Source: Pseudomonas rhizophila
Lineage (GTDB): Bacteria; Pseudomonadota; Gammaproteobacteria; Pseudomonadales; Pseudomonadaceae
DNA length: 64,000 nucleotides
NCBI RefSeq assembly: GCF_003033885.1
Contig: NZ_CP024081.1
Coordinates: 514,232-578,231 of the forward strand
Reading direction: 5' to 3'
Both the position numbers and the translations under genes were made by a program. The notes beneath the pieces were generated by a model that saw nothing but the letters and a program-made list of their open reading frames with translations, made no database searches and had not been told where the DNA came from. Of the stretch, positions 38,865 through 46,526 are shown one piece after another. Each line of letters opens with the position of its first letter. Positions within the stretch are counted from its first letter, which is position 1.

Positions 38865-40366
38865 CAGTCGATTACCCGTCCTTTGAGCGCGAAGAGGCCT
38901 TGCGGACGCTTCTGGATGAACAGAATGATCAGCGCGAGGATCAGGATCTTGCCGAGCACGGCGCCGATCTGCGGTTCAAGAATCTTGTTGGCGATGCCCA
39001 GCCCGAACGCGGCGAACACACTGCCGGCCAACTGACCGACGCCACCGAGCACCACCACCAGGAACGAGTCGATGATGTAGCTCTGGCCCAGGTCCGGGCC
39101 GACGTTGCCGATCTGGCTCAGGGCCACGCCGCCAAGCCCGGCGATGCCCGAGCCGAGGCCGAAAGCGAGCATGTCCACGCGGCCGGTGGGCACGCCGCAG
39201 CAAGCGGCCATGTTGCGGTTCTGGGTCACCGCGCGCACGTTCAGGCCCAGGCGGGTCTTGTTCAGCAACAGCCAGGTCAGCGCCACCACGAACAGGGCGA
39301 AGGCGATGATCACGATGCGGTTGTAGGGCAGTACGAGATTCGGCAGTACCTGGATGCCGCCGGACAGCCAGGCCGGGTTGGCGACTTCGACGTTCTGCGC
39401 GCCGAACACCAGGCGCACCAGTTGGATCAGCATCAGGCTGATGCCCCAGGTGGCGAGCAGGGTTTCCAATGGCCTTCCGTAGAGATGGCGAATCACCGTG
39501 CGCTCCAAAACCATACCGATGGCGGCGGTGATGAAAAACGCCACCGGCAGGGCGATCAGCGGGTAGAACTCGATGGCATTCGGGGCGAAGCGCTGGAACA
39601 GCATCTGCACCACGTAGGTGGAATAGGCCCCCAACATGAGCATCTCGCCGTGGGCCATGTTGATCACCCCCAGCAGGCCGAAGGTGATTGCCAGGCCCAG
39701 GGCGGCCAGGAGCAGGATCGAGCCCAGGGACATGCCGCTGAAGGCCTGGCCCAGCAATTCACCGATCAGCAGCTTGCGCTTGACCTGGCCGAGGCTGGTT
39801 TCGGCGGCGGTGCGTACCGTGGCGTCGGTTTCAACGCCGGGTTCGAGCAGGCCTTCGAGGCGGGTGCGGGCCAACGGATCGCCGGTTTCTCCCAATAGCC
39901 GCACGGCAGCCAGGCGAACCGACGGGTTGGGGTCCACCAGTTGCAGGTTCGCCAACGCCAGGCTCAGGGCTGCATGCACGTCTTCGTCCTGCTCGCCGGC
40001 CAGTTGCCGATCGAGAAACGCCAGTTGGGCCGGGCGGGCGCTTTTTTGCAGTTGCTGGGCGGCGCTCAGGCGCACGCTGGCGTCAGCGGCCAATAGTTGA
40101 TGGCTGGCCAGGGCGGTTTCAATCAACCCTCGCAAGCGGTTGTTCAGGCGCAGGGTCTTGGGCTGGCCGTCGACGGTCAACTGGCCTTGTTGCAAGGCGT
40201 TGATCAGTTCGACACGCTCAGGTTCCGGTTGCGCGGCCCAGGTTTCCAGCAGCGTGGCTTGCTGGGGCGGCTTGGCGGCGAGGAAATCTTCGGCATCACC
40301 GGCGTGGGCCTCCAGTGGCAACAGCAGCACCAGGGCGAGGATGAGGCGGTAGAGGGCGGTGGGCAT
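38864..40366 (-). CDS. urtB: Urea ABC transporter permease UrtB
   Basis: A 500-residue permease. It has a signal peptide (ending AHA near 22) and a periplasmic N-terminal domain of about 180 residues with HEAT-like helices (NPSVRLAAVRLLGETGDP), a feature of proteobacterial UrtB. The C-terminal 300 residues are the LivH-like channel with INMAHGEMLMLGAYSTYV and VVLGGVGQLAGSVFAAFGLG. It forms the urea pore with UrtC. Confidence 0.95.
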   Translation of the reverse strand: MPTALYRLILALVLLLPLEAHAGDAEDFLAAKPPQQATLLETWAAQPEPERVELINALQQGQLTVDGQPKTLRLNNRLRGLIETALASHQLLAADASVRLSAAQQLQKSARPAQLAFLDRQLAGEQDEDVHAALSLALANLQLVDPNPSVRLAAVRLLGETGDPLARTRLEGLLEPGVETDATVRTAAETSLGQVKRKLLIGELLGQAFSGMSLGSILLLAALGLAITFGLLGVINMAHGEMLMLGAYSTYVVQMLFQRFAPNAIEFYPLIALPVAFFITAAIGMVLERTVIRHLYGRPLETLLATWGISLMLIQLVRLVFGAQNVEVANPAWLSGGIQVLPNLVLPYNRIVIIAFALFVVALTWLLLNKTRLGLNVRAVTQNRNMAACCGVPTGRVDMLAFGLGSGIAGLGGVALSQIGNVGPDLGQSYIIDSFLVVVLGGVGQLAGSVFAAFGLGIANKILEPQIGAVLGKILILALIILFIQKRPQGLFALKGRVID

Positions 40367-40395
40367 ATGCTTGGCCTTGCGCGAACTTCTTTCTT

Positions 40396-40487
40396 ATGTG
40401 GGAGCGAGCCTGCTCGCGATAGCGGAGAGTCAGTCACATCATTTCTAGCTGACCCACCGCTATCGCGAGCAGGCTCGCTCCCACAAG
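40396..40487. repeat. REPIN between urtA and urtB
   Basis: An inverted REP pair lies between the binding-protein gene and the membrane genes, a position where hairpins often keep the binding-protein message more abundant. Confidence 0.9.
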
Positions 40488-40529
40488 GTTGTGTGTCGGT
40501 CCCGGGATCCAGGACCGACACCCATGGGC

Positions 40530-41795
40530 TCAGTTGCTCTTCACCGCATAGTCAGGCTTCTTGTCGTTGCCTTCGATGAACGGGCTCCACGGCTGGGCGC
40601 GGATCGGGCCCTCGGTCTGCCAGACCACGTTGAACTGACCGTCGGCCTGGATCTCGCCGATCATCACCGGCTTGTGCAGGTGGTGGTTGGTCTTGTCCAT
40701 GGTCAGGGTGTAGCCCGACGGTGCGTCGAAGGTCTGGCCGGCCAGGGCTTCGCGGACTTTGTCGACGTCGGTGGACTTGGCTTTTTCAACCGCTTGCGCC
40801 CACATATGGATGCCGACGTAGGTGGCTTCCATCGGGTCGTTGGTCACGGCTTTGTCGGCGCCCGGCAGGTTCTTGGCTTTGGCGTAGGCCTTCCAGGCGT
40901 CGACGAATTTCTTGTTCGCCGGGTTATCCACGGACTCGAAGTAGTTCCACGCCGCCAGGTTACCCACCAGCGGCTTGGTGTCGATGCCGCGCAGCTCTTC
41001 TTCGCCCACCGAGAACGCCACCACTGGTACGTCGGTGGCTTTCAGGCCCTGGTTCGCCAGTTCTTTATAGAACGGCACGTTGGAGTCGCCGTTGACCGTG
41101 GAGATGACCGCGGTCTTGCCGCCGGCCGAGAACTTTTTGATGTTGGCCACGATGGTCTGGTAGTCGCTGTGGCCGAACGGGGTGTAGACCTCTTCGATGT
41201 CCTTGTCTGCCACACCTTTGGAATGCAGGAACGAACGCAGGATCTTGTTGGTGGTGCGCGGGTAGACGTAGTCGGTGCCCAGCAGGAAGTAACGCTTGGC
41301 ACTGCCGCCTTCTTCGCTCATCAGGTATTCCACCGCCGGAATGGCCTGCTGGTTCGGCGCCGCGCCGGTGTAGAAGACGTTCGGCGACATCTCTTCGCCT
41401 TCGTATTGCACCGGGTAGAACAGCAGGCCGTTGAGCTCTTCGAACACCGGCAACACGGATTTGCGCGACACCGACGTCCAGCAGCCGAACACCACCGCGA
41501 CCTTGTCCTGGGTCAGCAATTGACGGCCTTTTTCGGCGAACAGCGGCCAGTTCGAGGCCGGGTCCACGACCACCGCTTCGAGCTGCTTGCCGTTGACCCC
41601 ACCCTTGGCGTTGATCTCGTCGATGGTCATCAGCGCCATGTCCTTGAGGGACGTCTCGGAGATCGCCATGGTGCCGGACAATGAATGCAAGATGCCGACT
41701 TTGATGGTTTCGGCGGCCTGGACGGTCCAGGCCATGCCCATCGCGGCAATGCTTGCCGAGAGTGTAAAAGCCTTGATCAAGCTACGACGCTTCAT
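40530..41795 (-). CDS. urtA: Urea ABC transporter substrate-binding protein UrtA
   Basis: A 421-residue periplasmic binding protein. The N-terminus MKRRSLIKAFTLSAS resembles a twin-arginine (Tat) signal with cleavage after VQA near 27. The mature start is AETIKVGILHSLSGTMAISET; family marks are VVDPASNWPLFAEK, VFGCWTSVSRKSVLPVFEE, and LFYPVQYEGEE, all typical of UrtA rather than amino acid binding proteins. The start at 41795 has GGAG eight bases upstream. A sigma-54-like promoter lies about 65 bases upstream, so nitrogen limitation probably induces it. Confidence 0.96.
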   Translation of the reverse strand: MKRRSLIKAFTLSASIAAMGMAWTVQAAETIKVGILHSLSGTMAISETSLKDMALMTIDEINAKGGVNGKQLEAVVVDPASNWPLFAEKGRQLLTQDKVAVVFGCWTSVSRKSVLPVFEELNGLLFYPVQYEGEEMSPNVFYTGAAPNQQAIPAVEYLMSEEGGSAKRYFLLGTDYVYPRTTNKILRSFLHSKGVADKDIEEVYTPFGHSDYQTIVANIKKFSAGGKTAVISTVNGDSNVPFYKELANQGLKATDVPVVAFSVGEEELRGIDTKPLVGNLAAWNYFESVDNPANKKFVDAWKAYAKAKNLPGADKAVTNDPMEATYVGIHMWAQAVEKAKSTDVDKVREALAGQTFDAPSGYTLTMDKTNHHLHKPVMIGEIQADGQFNVVWQTEGPIRAQPWSPFIEGNDKKPDYAVKSN

Positions 41796-41858
41796 TGTGC
41801 GATCTCCGTGCAATTATGAGTTTTTTTCGATGGCAGATGCGGACGCTGAAGGGGCTTT

Positions 41859-41874
41859 TGCAAGGGGTGTGCCC
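41859..41874 (-). promoter_or_regulatory. Sigma-54-like promoter of urtA
   Basis: Read on the minus strand, GGGCACA-N4-TTGCA keeps GGCAC and TTGCA at the exact sigma-54 spacing (two mismatches in the -24 flank). Transcription would begin near 41848, leaving a leader of about 53 bases. Confidence 0.7.
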
Positions 41875-41929
41875 GGTTGGGCAAAGGCATTGAGAATGCG
41901 GGGTTGGCGCGCTGGGGTAAAAGTGCGAA

Positions 41930-41965
41930 TGCACCACTAGCGACCGCGGCCTAGGCGCTGGTGCG
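41930..41965. promoter_or_regulatory. NtrC-like half-sites upstream of urtA
   Basis: TGCACCA and TGGTGCG form an inverted repeat around 22 bases. Each matches an NtrC half-site, but the spacing is wider than the canonical 17-base site, so they may be two weak sites. They lie about 80-115 bases upstream of the predicted transcription start. Confidence 0.4.
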
Positions 41966-42039
41966 ATCAGATGCGCCACATTGGGGCGAAGGCTTGCAGT
42001 TCCCCTGTTATTTGCAAGTCAGGGAAACAGGGGGTGGAT

Positions 42040-43050
42040 TCAGCGACGGCGCATCAGGCCGATGAAGAACAGGCCACCGATAGCGGCAGTGGCGACGCCA
42101 ATGGGCAAGTCCTCCGGTGCGATCAGGGTCCGGGCCGCCACATCCACCCACACCAGGAACAGGCTGCCCAGCAGAACACACGCAGGCAGCAGCCGACGGT
42201 GTTCGGCACCCACCAGGCGCCTGGCAATGTGCGGCACCATCAGCCCGACAAAACCGATCGAGCCGCTGATGGACACCAGCACGCCGGTCATCAGCGAGGC
42301 GATCAGGAAAATCCACAACCTCACCTTCGCCGCGTTCAGGCCCAGGGTCACGGCGGTCTGTTCGCCCGCCATCAGTGCATTCAGCGGCCGGGCCATGCCC
42401 AGCAGCAATCCCAGCCCCAGCAACACACTGGCCGCCGGCACCGCCAGCAATTCCCAGCGCGCCAGGCCCAGGCCGCCGAGCATCCAGAACATCACTGCGG
42501 AACTGGCGCGATGGTCACCCAGAAACAGCAAGAGGTTGGCCGCCGCCATCATCACGAATGACACCGCCACGCCGCACAGCAACAAGCGATCGCTTTCCAG
42601 ACGGCCTTGGCGGCTGGCGATGGCCAGTACCAGCAACATGCTCAACAATGCGCCGATAAATGCGGCCAGCGGCAGGGTCAGCAGACCAATGATCTCACCG
42701 ACATGCAGCACCACAATGACCGCCCCCAGGGTCGCGCCGGACGTGACGCCCAGCAGGTGCGGGTCGGCCAGGGGGTTGCGCGTTACCGCTTGCAGGACCG
42801 CACCGATCAACGCCAGTCCTGCGCCCACCAAGGCTCCGAGCAGCAGGCGCGGTACGCGGATCAGCCAAACGATATGTTCCTGGCCGGGCGACCAATACAC
42901 GTCACCCACACCGAAAGCCTTGTTCAGCAGAATGTCCCAGACCACAGCCACCGGCACCCGCGCCGGACCGAACCCCAGGGACACCACGCACGACACCAGC
43001 ATCAGTGCACCGAAGCACACCAGCAACGCGCCATAGCGACGATTGCTCAT
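42040..43050 (-). CDS. FecCD-family ABC transporter permease (metal-chelate or corrinoid)
   Basis: A 336-residue permease with nine to ten membrane segments. FecCD motifs are RVPRLLLGALVGAGLALIGAVLQAVTRNPLADPHLLGVTSGA and the late GSIGFVGLMVPHIARRLVGAEHR, with ERR-type contact region for the ATPase. It is coupled by a four-base overlap to the binding-protein gene. Adjacent to cobalamin genes in P. aeruginosa too (as I recall), hence cobalt, cobalamin or siderophore uptake are all possible. Confidence 0.88.
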   Translation of the reverse strand: MSNRRYGALLVCFGALMLVSCVVSLGFGPARVPVAVVWDILLNKAFGVGDVYWSPGQEHIVWLIRVPRLLLGALVGAGLALIGAVLQAVTRNPLADPHLLGVTSGATLGAVIVVLHVGEIIGLLTLPLAAFIGALLSMLLVLAIASRQGRLESDRLLLCGVAVSFVMMAAANLLLFLGDHRASSAVMFWMLGGLGLARWELLAVPAASVLLGLGLLLGMARPLNALMAGEQTAVTLGLNAAKVRLWIFLIASLMTGVLVSISGSIGFVGLMVPHIARRLVGAEHRRLLPACVLLGSLFLVWVDVAARTLIAPEDLPIGVATAAIGGLFFIGLMRRR

Positions 43051-43994
43051 GGACGGTGAAAACCCTTTGCCAGGGTTTGCACCGCTAATACGTTATCGAT
43101 ACCCGGCGTGGCCTGAACGTAAGGGATCACGATGAAGCGCCGGTGCTTGATCGCATCCACCGATTGCAGGGCCGGGTTGTTCAGCAGGAATTGCTGCTTT
43201 TGCTCGGCGCTGACTTCGCCGTAATCGACAATCACGATCACTTCGGGGTTGCGCTCGACCACGTTCTCCCAGCTCACCCGGGTCCAACTGGTCTGCACGT
43301 CATCAAGAATGTTGCGCCCGCCGGCCGCATCGATCAGGGCCTGTGGCATGCCGAGACGGCCGGAGGTCATGGCGCGGTCTTCGCCACTGTCGTACAGGAA
43401 CACTCGGGGCTGATCAGCAGGCAACTGCTTGCGCACTTGCGCCACCTGGGCCTGCATCGAGGCGATCAACTCATTGGCGTGATCCTGCACATCGAAAATC
43501 CTTCCCAGGTTGCGCAGGTCGTTATAGGTGTCTTCCAGGGTGGCCGGCGGGCGTTTCATCACGAACGCGCAGGATTCGGTCAACTCGTACACATTGATGC
43601 CCAGCGGTTGCAGGGTTTGCGGCGTCAGGTCGCCGCCCACCCGCATGCCGTAGTCCCAGCCGGCAAAGAAGAAATCCACGTTGGCATTGAGCAGGGTTTC
43701 CACCGACGGGTATTTGGCCGCCAGCTCCGGCAGGCCATCGAGGATTTTCTCCATGTCGGGCGTCACTGACTTCCAGCCGCTGATGCCGCTGTAGCCCACC
43801 ATGCGCGACTTGAGCCCCAGGGCGAGCATCATCTGGGTCATGTTGATGTCATGGCTGACGGCGTGTTTCGGCGCCTGGTTGAAGGTGACTTCGCGATTGC
43901 AGCTTTGGATCGTCAATGGGTAGCGGGTGGCCTCGGCCAAAGCATGTGCACTGCCGAGCAGCAGCGGCAGAAGCAGCAGGGAACGCAAGATCAT
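43047..43994 (-). CDS. ABC transporter periplasmic binding protein (FecB/BtuF class)
   Basis: A 315-residue protein with a Sec signal peptide (LLLLPLLLGSAHALA). The helical-backbone type-III binding fold is suggested by AVSHDINMTQMMLALGLKSRMVGYSG, NVDFFFAGWDYGM and PRVFLYDSGEDRAM. The His of PKHAVSHD or the early Cys may take part in ligand binding. Middle gene of the three-gene importer, overlapping both neighbours. The substrate is not determinable from sequence alone. Confidence 0.82.
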   Translation of the reverse strand: MILRSLLLLPLLLGSAHALAEATRYPLTIQSCNREVTFNQAPKHAVSHDINMTQMMLALGLKSRMVGYSGISGWKSVTPDMEKILDGLPELAAKYPSVETLLNANVDFFFAGWDYGMRVGGDLTPQTLQPLGINVYELTESCAFVMKRPPATLEDTYNDLRNLGRIFDVQDHANELIASMQAQVAQVRKQLPADQPRVFLYDSGEDRAMTSGRLGMPQALIDAAGGRNILDDVQTSWTRVSWENVVERNPEVIVIVDYGEVSAEQKQQFLLNNPALQSVDAIKHRRFIVIPYVQATPGIDNVLAVQTLAKGFHRP

Positions 43995-44779
43995 GGTTGG
44001 GTTATCCAGGTGATTCGGGGGTGGGCGGCCAAGGGGTGTTCGTCAATCAGCGCCTGCACGCCAAAGACGTCGCGCAATAGCGTGACCGTCAGCACTTCCT
44101 TGGGCGTGCCGCTGGCGACGATGTGTCCGTGGTCGATGACGTAGAGCCGATCACAGAACGCGGCGGCCAGGTTCAGGTCGTGGATGCTGGCGAGGGTGCC
44201 GATCCCCAGGCGTTTGATCAGTTGCAGCAGTTGGAGTTGATAACGCGGGTCGAGGTGATTGGTCGGCTCATCGAGGATCAGCACCTGCGGCTGCTGCGCC
44301 AGGGCGCGAGCCAGGATCACCCGTTGCTTTTCCCCGCCCGAGAGTGTGGCGAAAGCATGGTCGCCGAAGCCTTGCAACCCGACCGCTTCGAGGGCCTCGA
44401 TGACCAGACGGCGGTCTTCGTGACTGTCGCCATCGAACAGGCCTTTGTGGGGCGTGCGCCCCATGGCGACGACTTCCTGGACCGTCAGGCCGAAGGCGTC
44501 GGGAAACTCTTGCAGCACCACAGCGATGCGTTGGGCGCACCAGCGCGAGGACTGTTTCCAGACGTTGTGATGGTCAAGTTTGACCTCTCCCGCCTCCGGC
44601 TGACTGAACCGATAGGCGCAGCGCAACAGACTGGTCTTGCCGCTGCCATTGGGCCCGATCAACCCGACAAACTCCCCGGCACCCACCTGCAACGTGGCGT
44701 CACGCAGCTGGAACTGATGATGGCAGTGGCCATGGCCCAGGGGTGTCCAGGCGAGGTGGGAGAGGGTTAGTGCGGTCAT
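43991..44779 (-). CDS. ABC transporter ATPase (FecE/BtuD class)
   Basis: A 262-residue ATPase from the chosen ATG; an upstream GTG would add ten. Walker A GPNGSGKTS is at 42-50, the signature is LSGGEKQRVILARALAQ, Walker B is VLILDEPTNHLDP, and the switch His is in ASIHDLNLAAAF. The FecE/BtuD pattern pairs with the FecCD permease. An odd His/Cys cluster HGHCHH lies near residue 16-21. First gene of the three-gene operon; no TonB receptor of its own is in the same operon. Confidence 0.88.
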   Translation of the reverse strand: MTALTLSHLAWTPLGHGHCHHQFQLRDATLQVGAGEFVGLIGPNGSGKTSLLRCAYRFSQPEAGEVKLDHHNVWKQSSRWCAQRIAVVLQEFPDAFGLTVQEVVAMGRTPHKGLFDGDSHEDRRLVIEALEAVGLQGFGDHAFATLSGGEKQRVILARALAQQPQVLILDEPTNHLDPRYQLQLLQLIKRLGIGTLASIHDLNLAAAFCDRLYVIDHGHIVASGTPKEVLTVTLLRDVFGVQALIDEHPLAAHPRITWITQP

Positions 44780-44814
44780 GCAGCTACTCAAATGGTTGGA
44801 TCGAGACACAGCCC

Positions 44815-44907
44815 CCTGTGGGAGCGAGCCTGCTCGCGATAGCGCTGGATCAGCCTGCGCAGAGGTGGCTGACAGACCGCTATCGCGAGCAGGCTCGCTC
44901 CCACAGG
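44815..44907. repeat. REPIN between the ABC importer and PepSY gene
   Basis: An inverted REP pair, the only recognisable structure in this gap. No cobalamin riboswitch was seen here. Confidence 0.9.
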
Positions 44908-44981
44908 AACACCGTGTTCACAATTCGCAAGGCGGGCGCGATTGTAGAGGTTTCGCGCCGTCTTTCGTTAACGCACTGTCT

Positions 44982-46361
44982 TCAACTTGAAGATGAAACC
45001 ACCTCAGGCTGGCGATTGAAACGGGTGACGAGCCGATCCAGCAACCCCATCACCAGCAGCGACGCCCCCACCAGCGGAAACACCACCGCCAGGGCCAGCA
45101 TAATGAACACCCCGGTCTTCCAGGTCGGCAAGTCGTGACGCAGTGCCGGTACGCCGAACTTGCCCTGGGGCCGACGCTTCCACCAGATCACCACGCCGCT
45201 GACGGCGCTGAGCAGGATCATCAGGCAAATCAGCAACACGATGATCTGGTTCAGCGGGCCGAACATCTTGCCTTCGTGCAGCATCACGCCGGTTTCGGTG
45301 GCGCGGGCGACGACGCTGTAATGTTCCCAACGCACATCCGCCAGGACCTTGCCGGTGTACTGGTCCACGTGCAGGGTCGCGTCGTTGCGCGGGTCGTCGG
45401 CGAATACAGCGATGGTGAATACGCCGGTAGCGGTGGTCGGCAGGGTGATGCTGTAGCCAGGTTCCACTTTGCGTTCGGTGGCGATGTCCTGCACCGCTTG
45501 CAGGCTTATGGTCGGCGCGGCGGGACCTTCATGGGCGCCGCCGTGGGCCATGTGTTCGGCATGGTCGCCGGACATCGGCATCGGGGTATTTTCCACGGCC
45601 CAGGGTACGGTCTGGCGGTGCGCATTGTTGAGGCTGCCGGCGGCGACGTCGGACTTGGGCATGTCGTTCCACATGGCAGCCGGGAAGCGGTTCCAGAGGT
45701 CAGCATATTGCTTGCCCCAGAAGCCGGTCCAGGTCATGCCGCTGAGCAGCATCACCAGCAGAAACGCCGCGCCCCAGAATCCGACGACCCCATGCAGGTC
45801 GCGCCAGAACAAACGACCGCGAGCGCTCCAGCGTGGCCACAACACTCCGGCCGACGACTGCCCGCGAGGCCACCACAGGTACAGGCCCGACACCACCAGG
45901 ACCACGCCCCAGCCGGCGGCCATTTCCACCAGTCGGTCACCCACGGTGCCGATCATCAACTCACCGTGGATGGCCCGGGCGATGGCTTGCAGGTTGTCCT
46001 TGGCGTCCTGTTCACCGAGGACATCGCCATGGTACGGGTCAATGAACACGTTAAGCTCGCGGCCCTTGTCGATCACCACGAATTGCGCACTGCGCTCGGC
46101 ATTGATCGGCGGCAGGTACTGTTTGACCTGGCCTTGAGGGTAGGCTTGCCTGACCTGTTTGAGCAGGTCGTCCGCCGCCATCGTGTGATGGCCGGCCGGC
46201 ACGTTCAGCAGGCTGCCGTACATCAGAGGGTCGAGTTGCGGCTTGAACAGGTAAATGATGCCGGTCAGGGCCAGCATCACCATGAACGGCGCCACGAACA
46301 GCCCGGCATAAAAATGCCAGCGCCAGGCCAGGTTGTAGAAATTGGGTTTCGGTTGGCTCAT
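44982..46361 (-). CDS. PepSY-associated transmembrane protein (PiuB-like)
   Basis: A 459-residue inner-membrane protein with four to five hydrophobic segments. The PepSY_TM pattern is clear: WRWHFYAGLFVAPFMVMLALTG near the N-terminus, the RDLHGVVGFWGAAFLLVMLLSG segment, and a late LLSAVSGVVIWWKRRPQG. A His/Met-rich periplasmic loop (PMPMSGDHAEHMAHGGAHEG near 285-305) suggests copper handling. Related proteins reduce or process metal chelates beside TonB receptors. The start MSQPKPNFYNLAW at 46361 is chosen over a longer frame. It follows the OprC gene. Confidence 0.87.
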   Translation of the reverse strand: MSQPKPNFYNLAWRWHFYAGLFVAPFMVMLALTGIIYLFKPQLDPLMYGSLLNVPAGHHTMAADDLLKQVRQAYPQGQVKQYLPPINAERSAQFVVIDKGRELNVFIDPYHGDVLGEQDAKDNLQAIARAIHGELMIGTVGDRLVEMAAGWGVVLVVSGLYLWWPRGQSSAGVLWPRWSARGRLFWRDLHGVVGFWGAAFLLVMLLSGMTWTGFWGKQYADLWNRFPAAMWNDMPKSDVAAGSLNNAHRQTVPWAVENTPMPMSGDHAEHMAHGGAHEGPAAPTISLQAVQDIATERKVEPGYSITLPTTATGVFTIAVFADDPRNDATLHVDQYTGKVLADVRWEHYSVVARATETGVMLHEGKMFGPLNQIIVLLICLMILLSAVSGVVIWWKRRPQGKFGVPALRHDLPTWKTGVFIMLALAVVFPLVGASLLVMGLLDRLVTRFNRQPEVVSSSS

Positions 46362-46421
46362 TTTAGAAGCGCTCCGCAGGGCAAATGTGATCGTTATGTT
46401 TTTTGCGGTTGCTGCGCAACC

Positions 46422-46523
46422 GATCGCGGGCAAGCCTTGCTCCCACAGTACTTGTCAGTGCAGTGGGACAAGTTGTGCCCCTCAGCAATGAACTACCTGT
46501 GGGAGCAAGGCTTGCCCGCGATG
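46422..46523. repeat. REPIN (GCAAGGCTTGC variant) between oprC-like and PepSY genes
   Basis: An inverted REP pair in the 165-base gap. Confidence 0.87.
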
Positions 46524-46526
46524 CTT

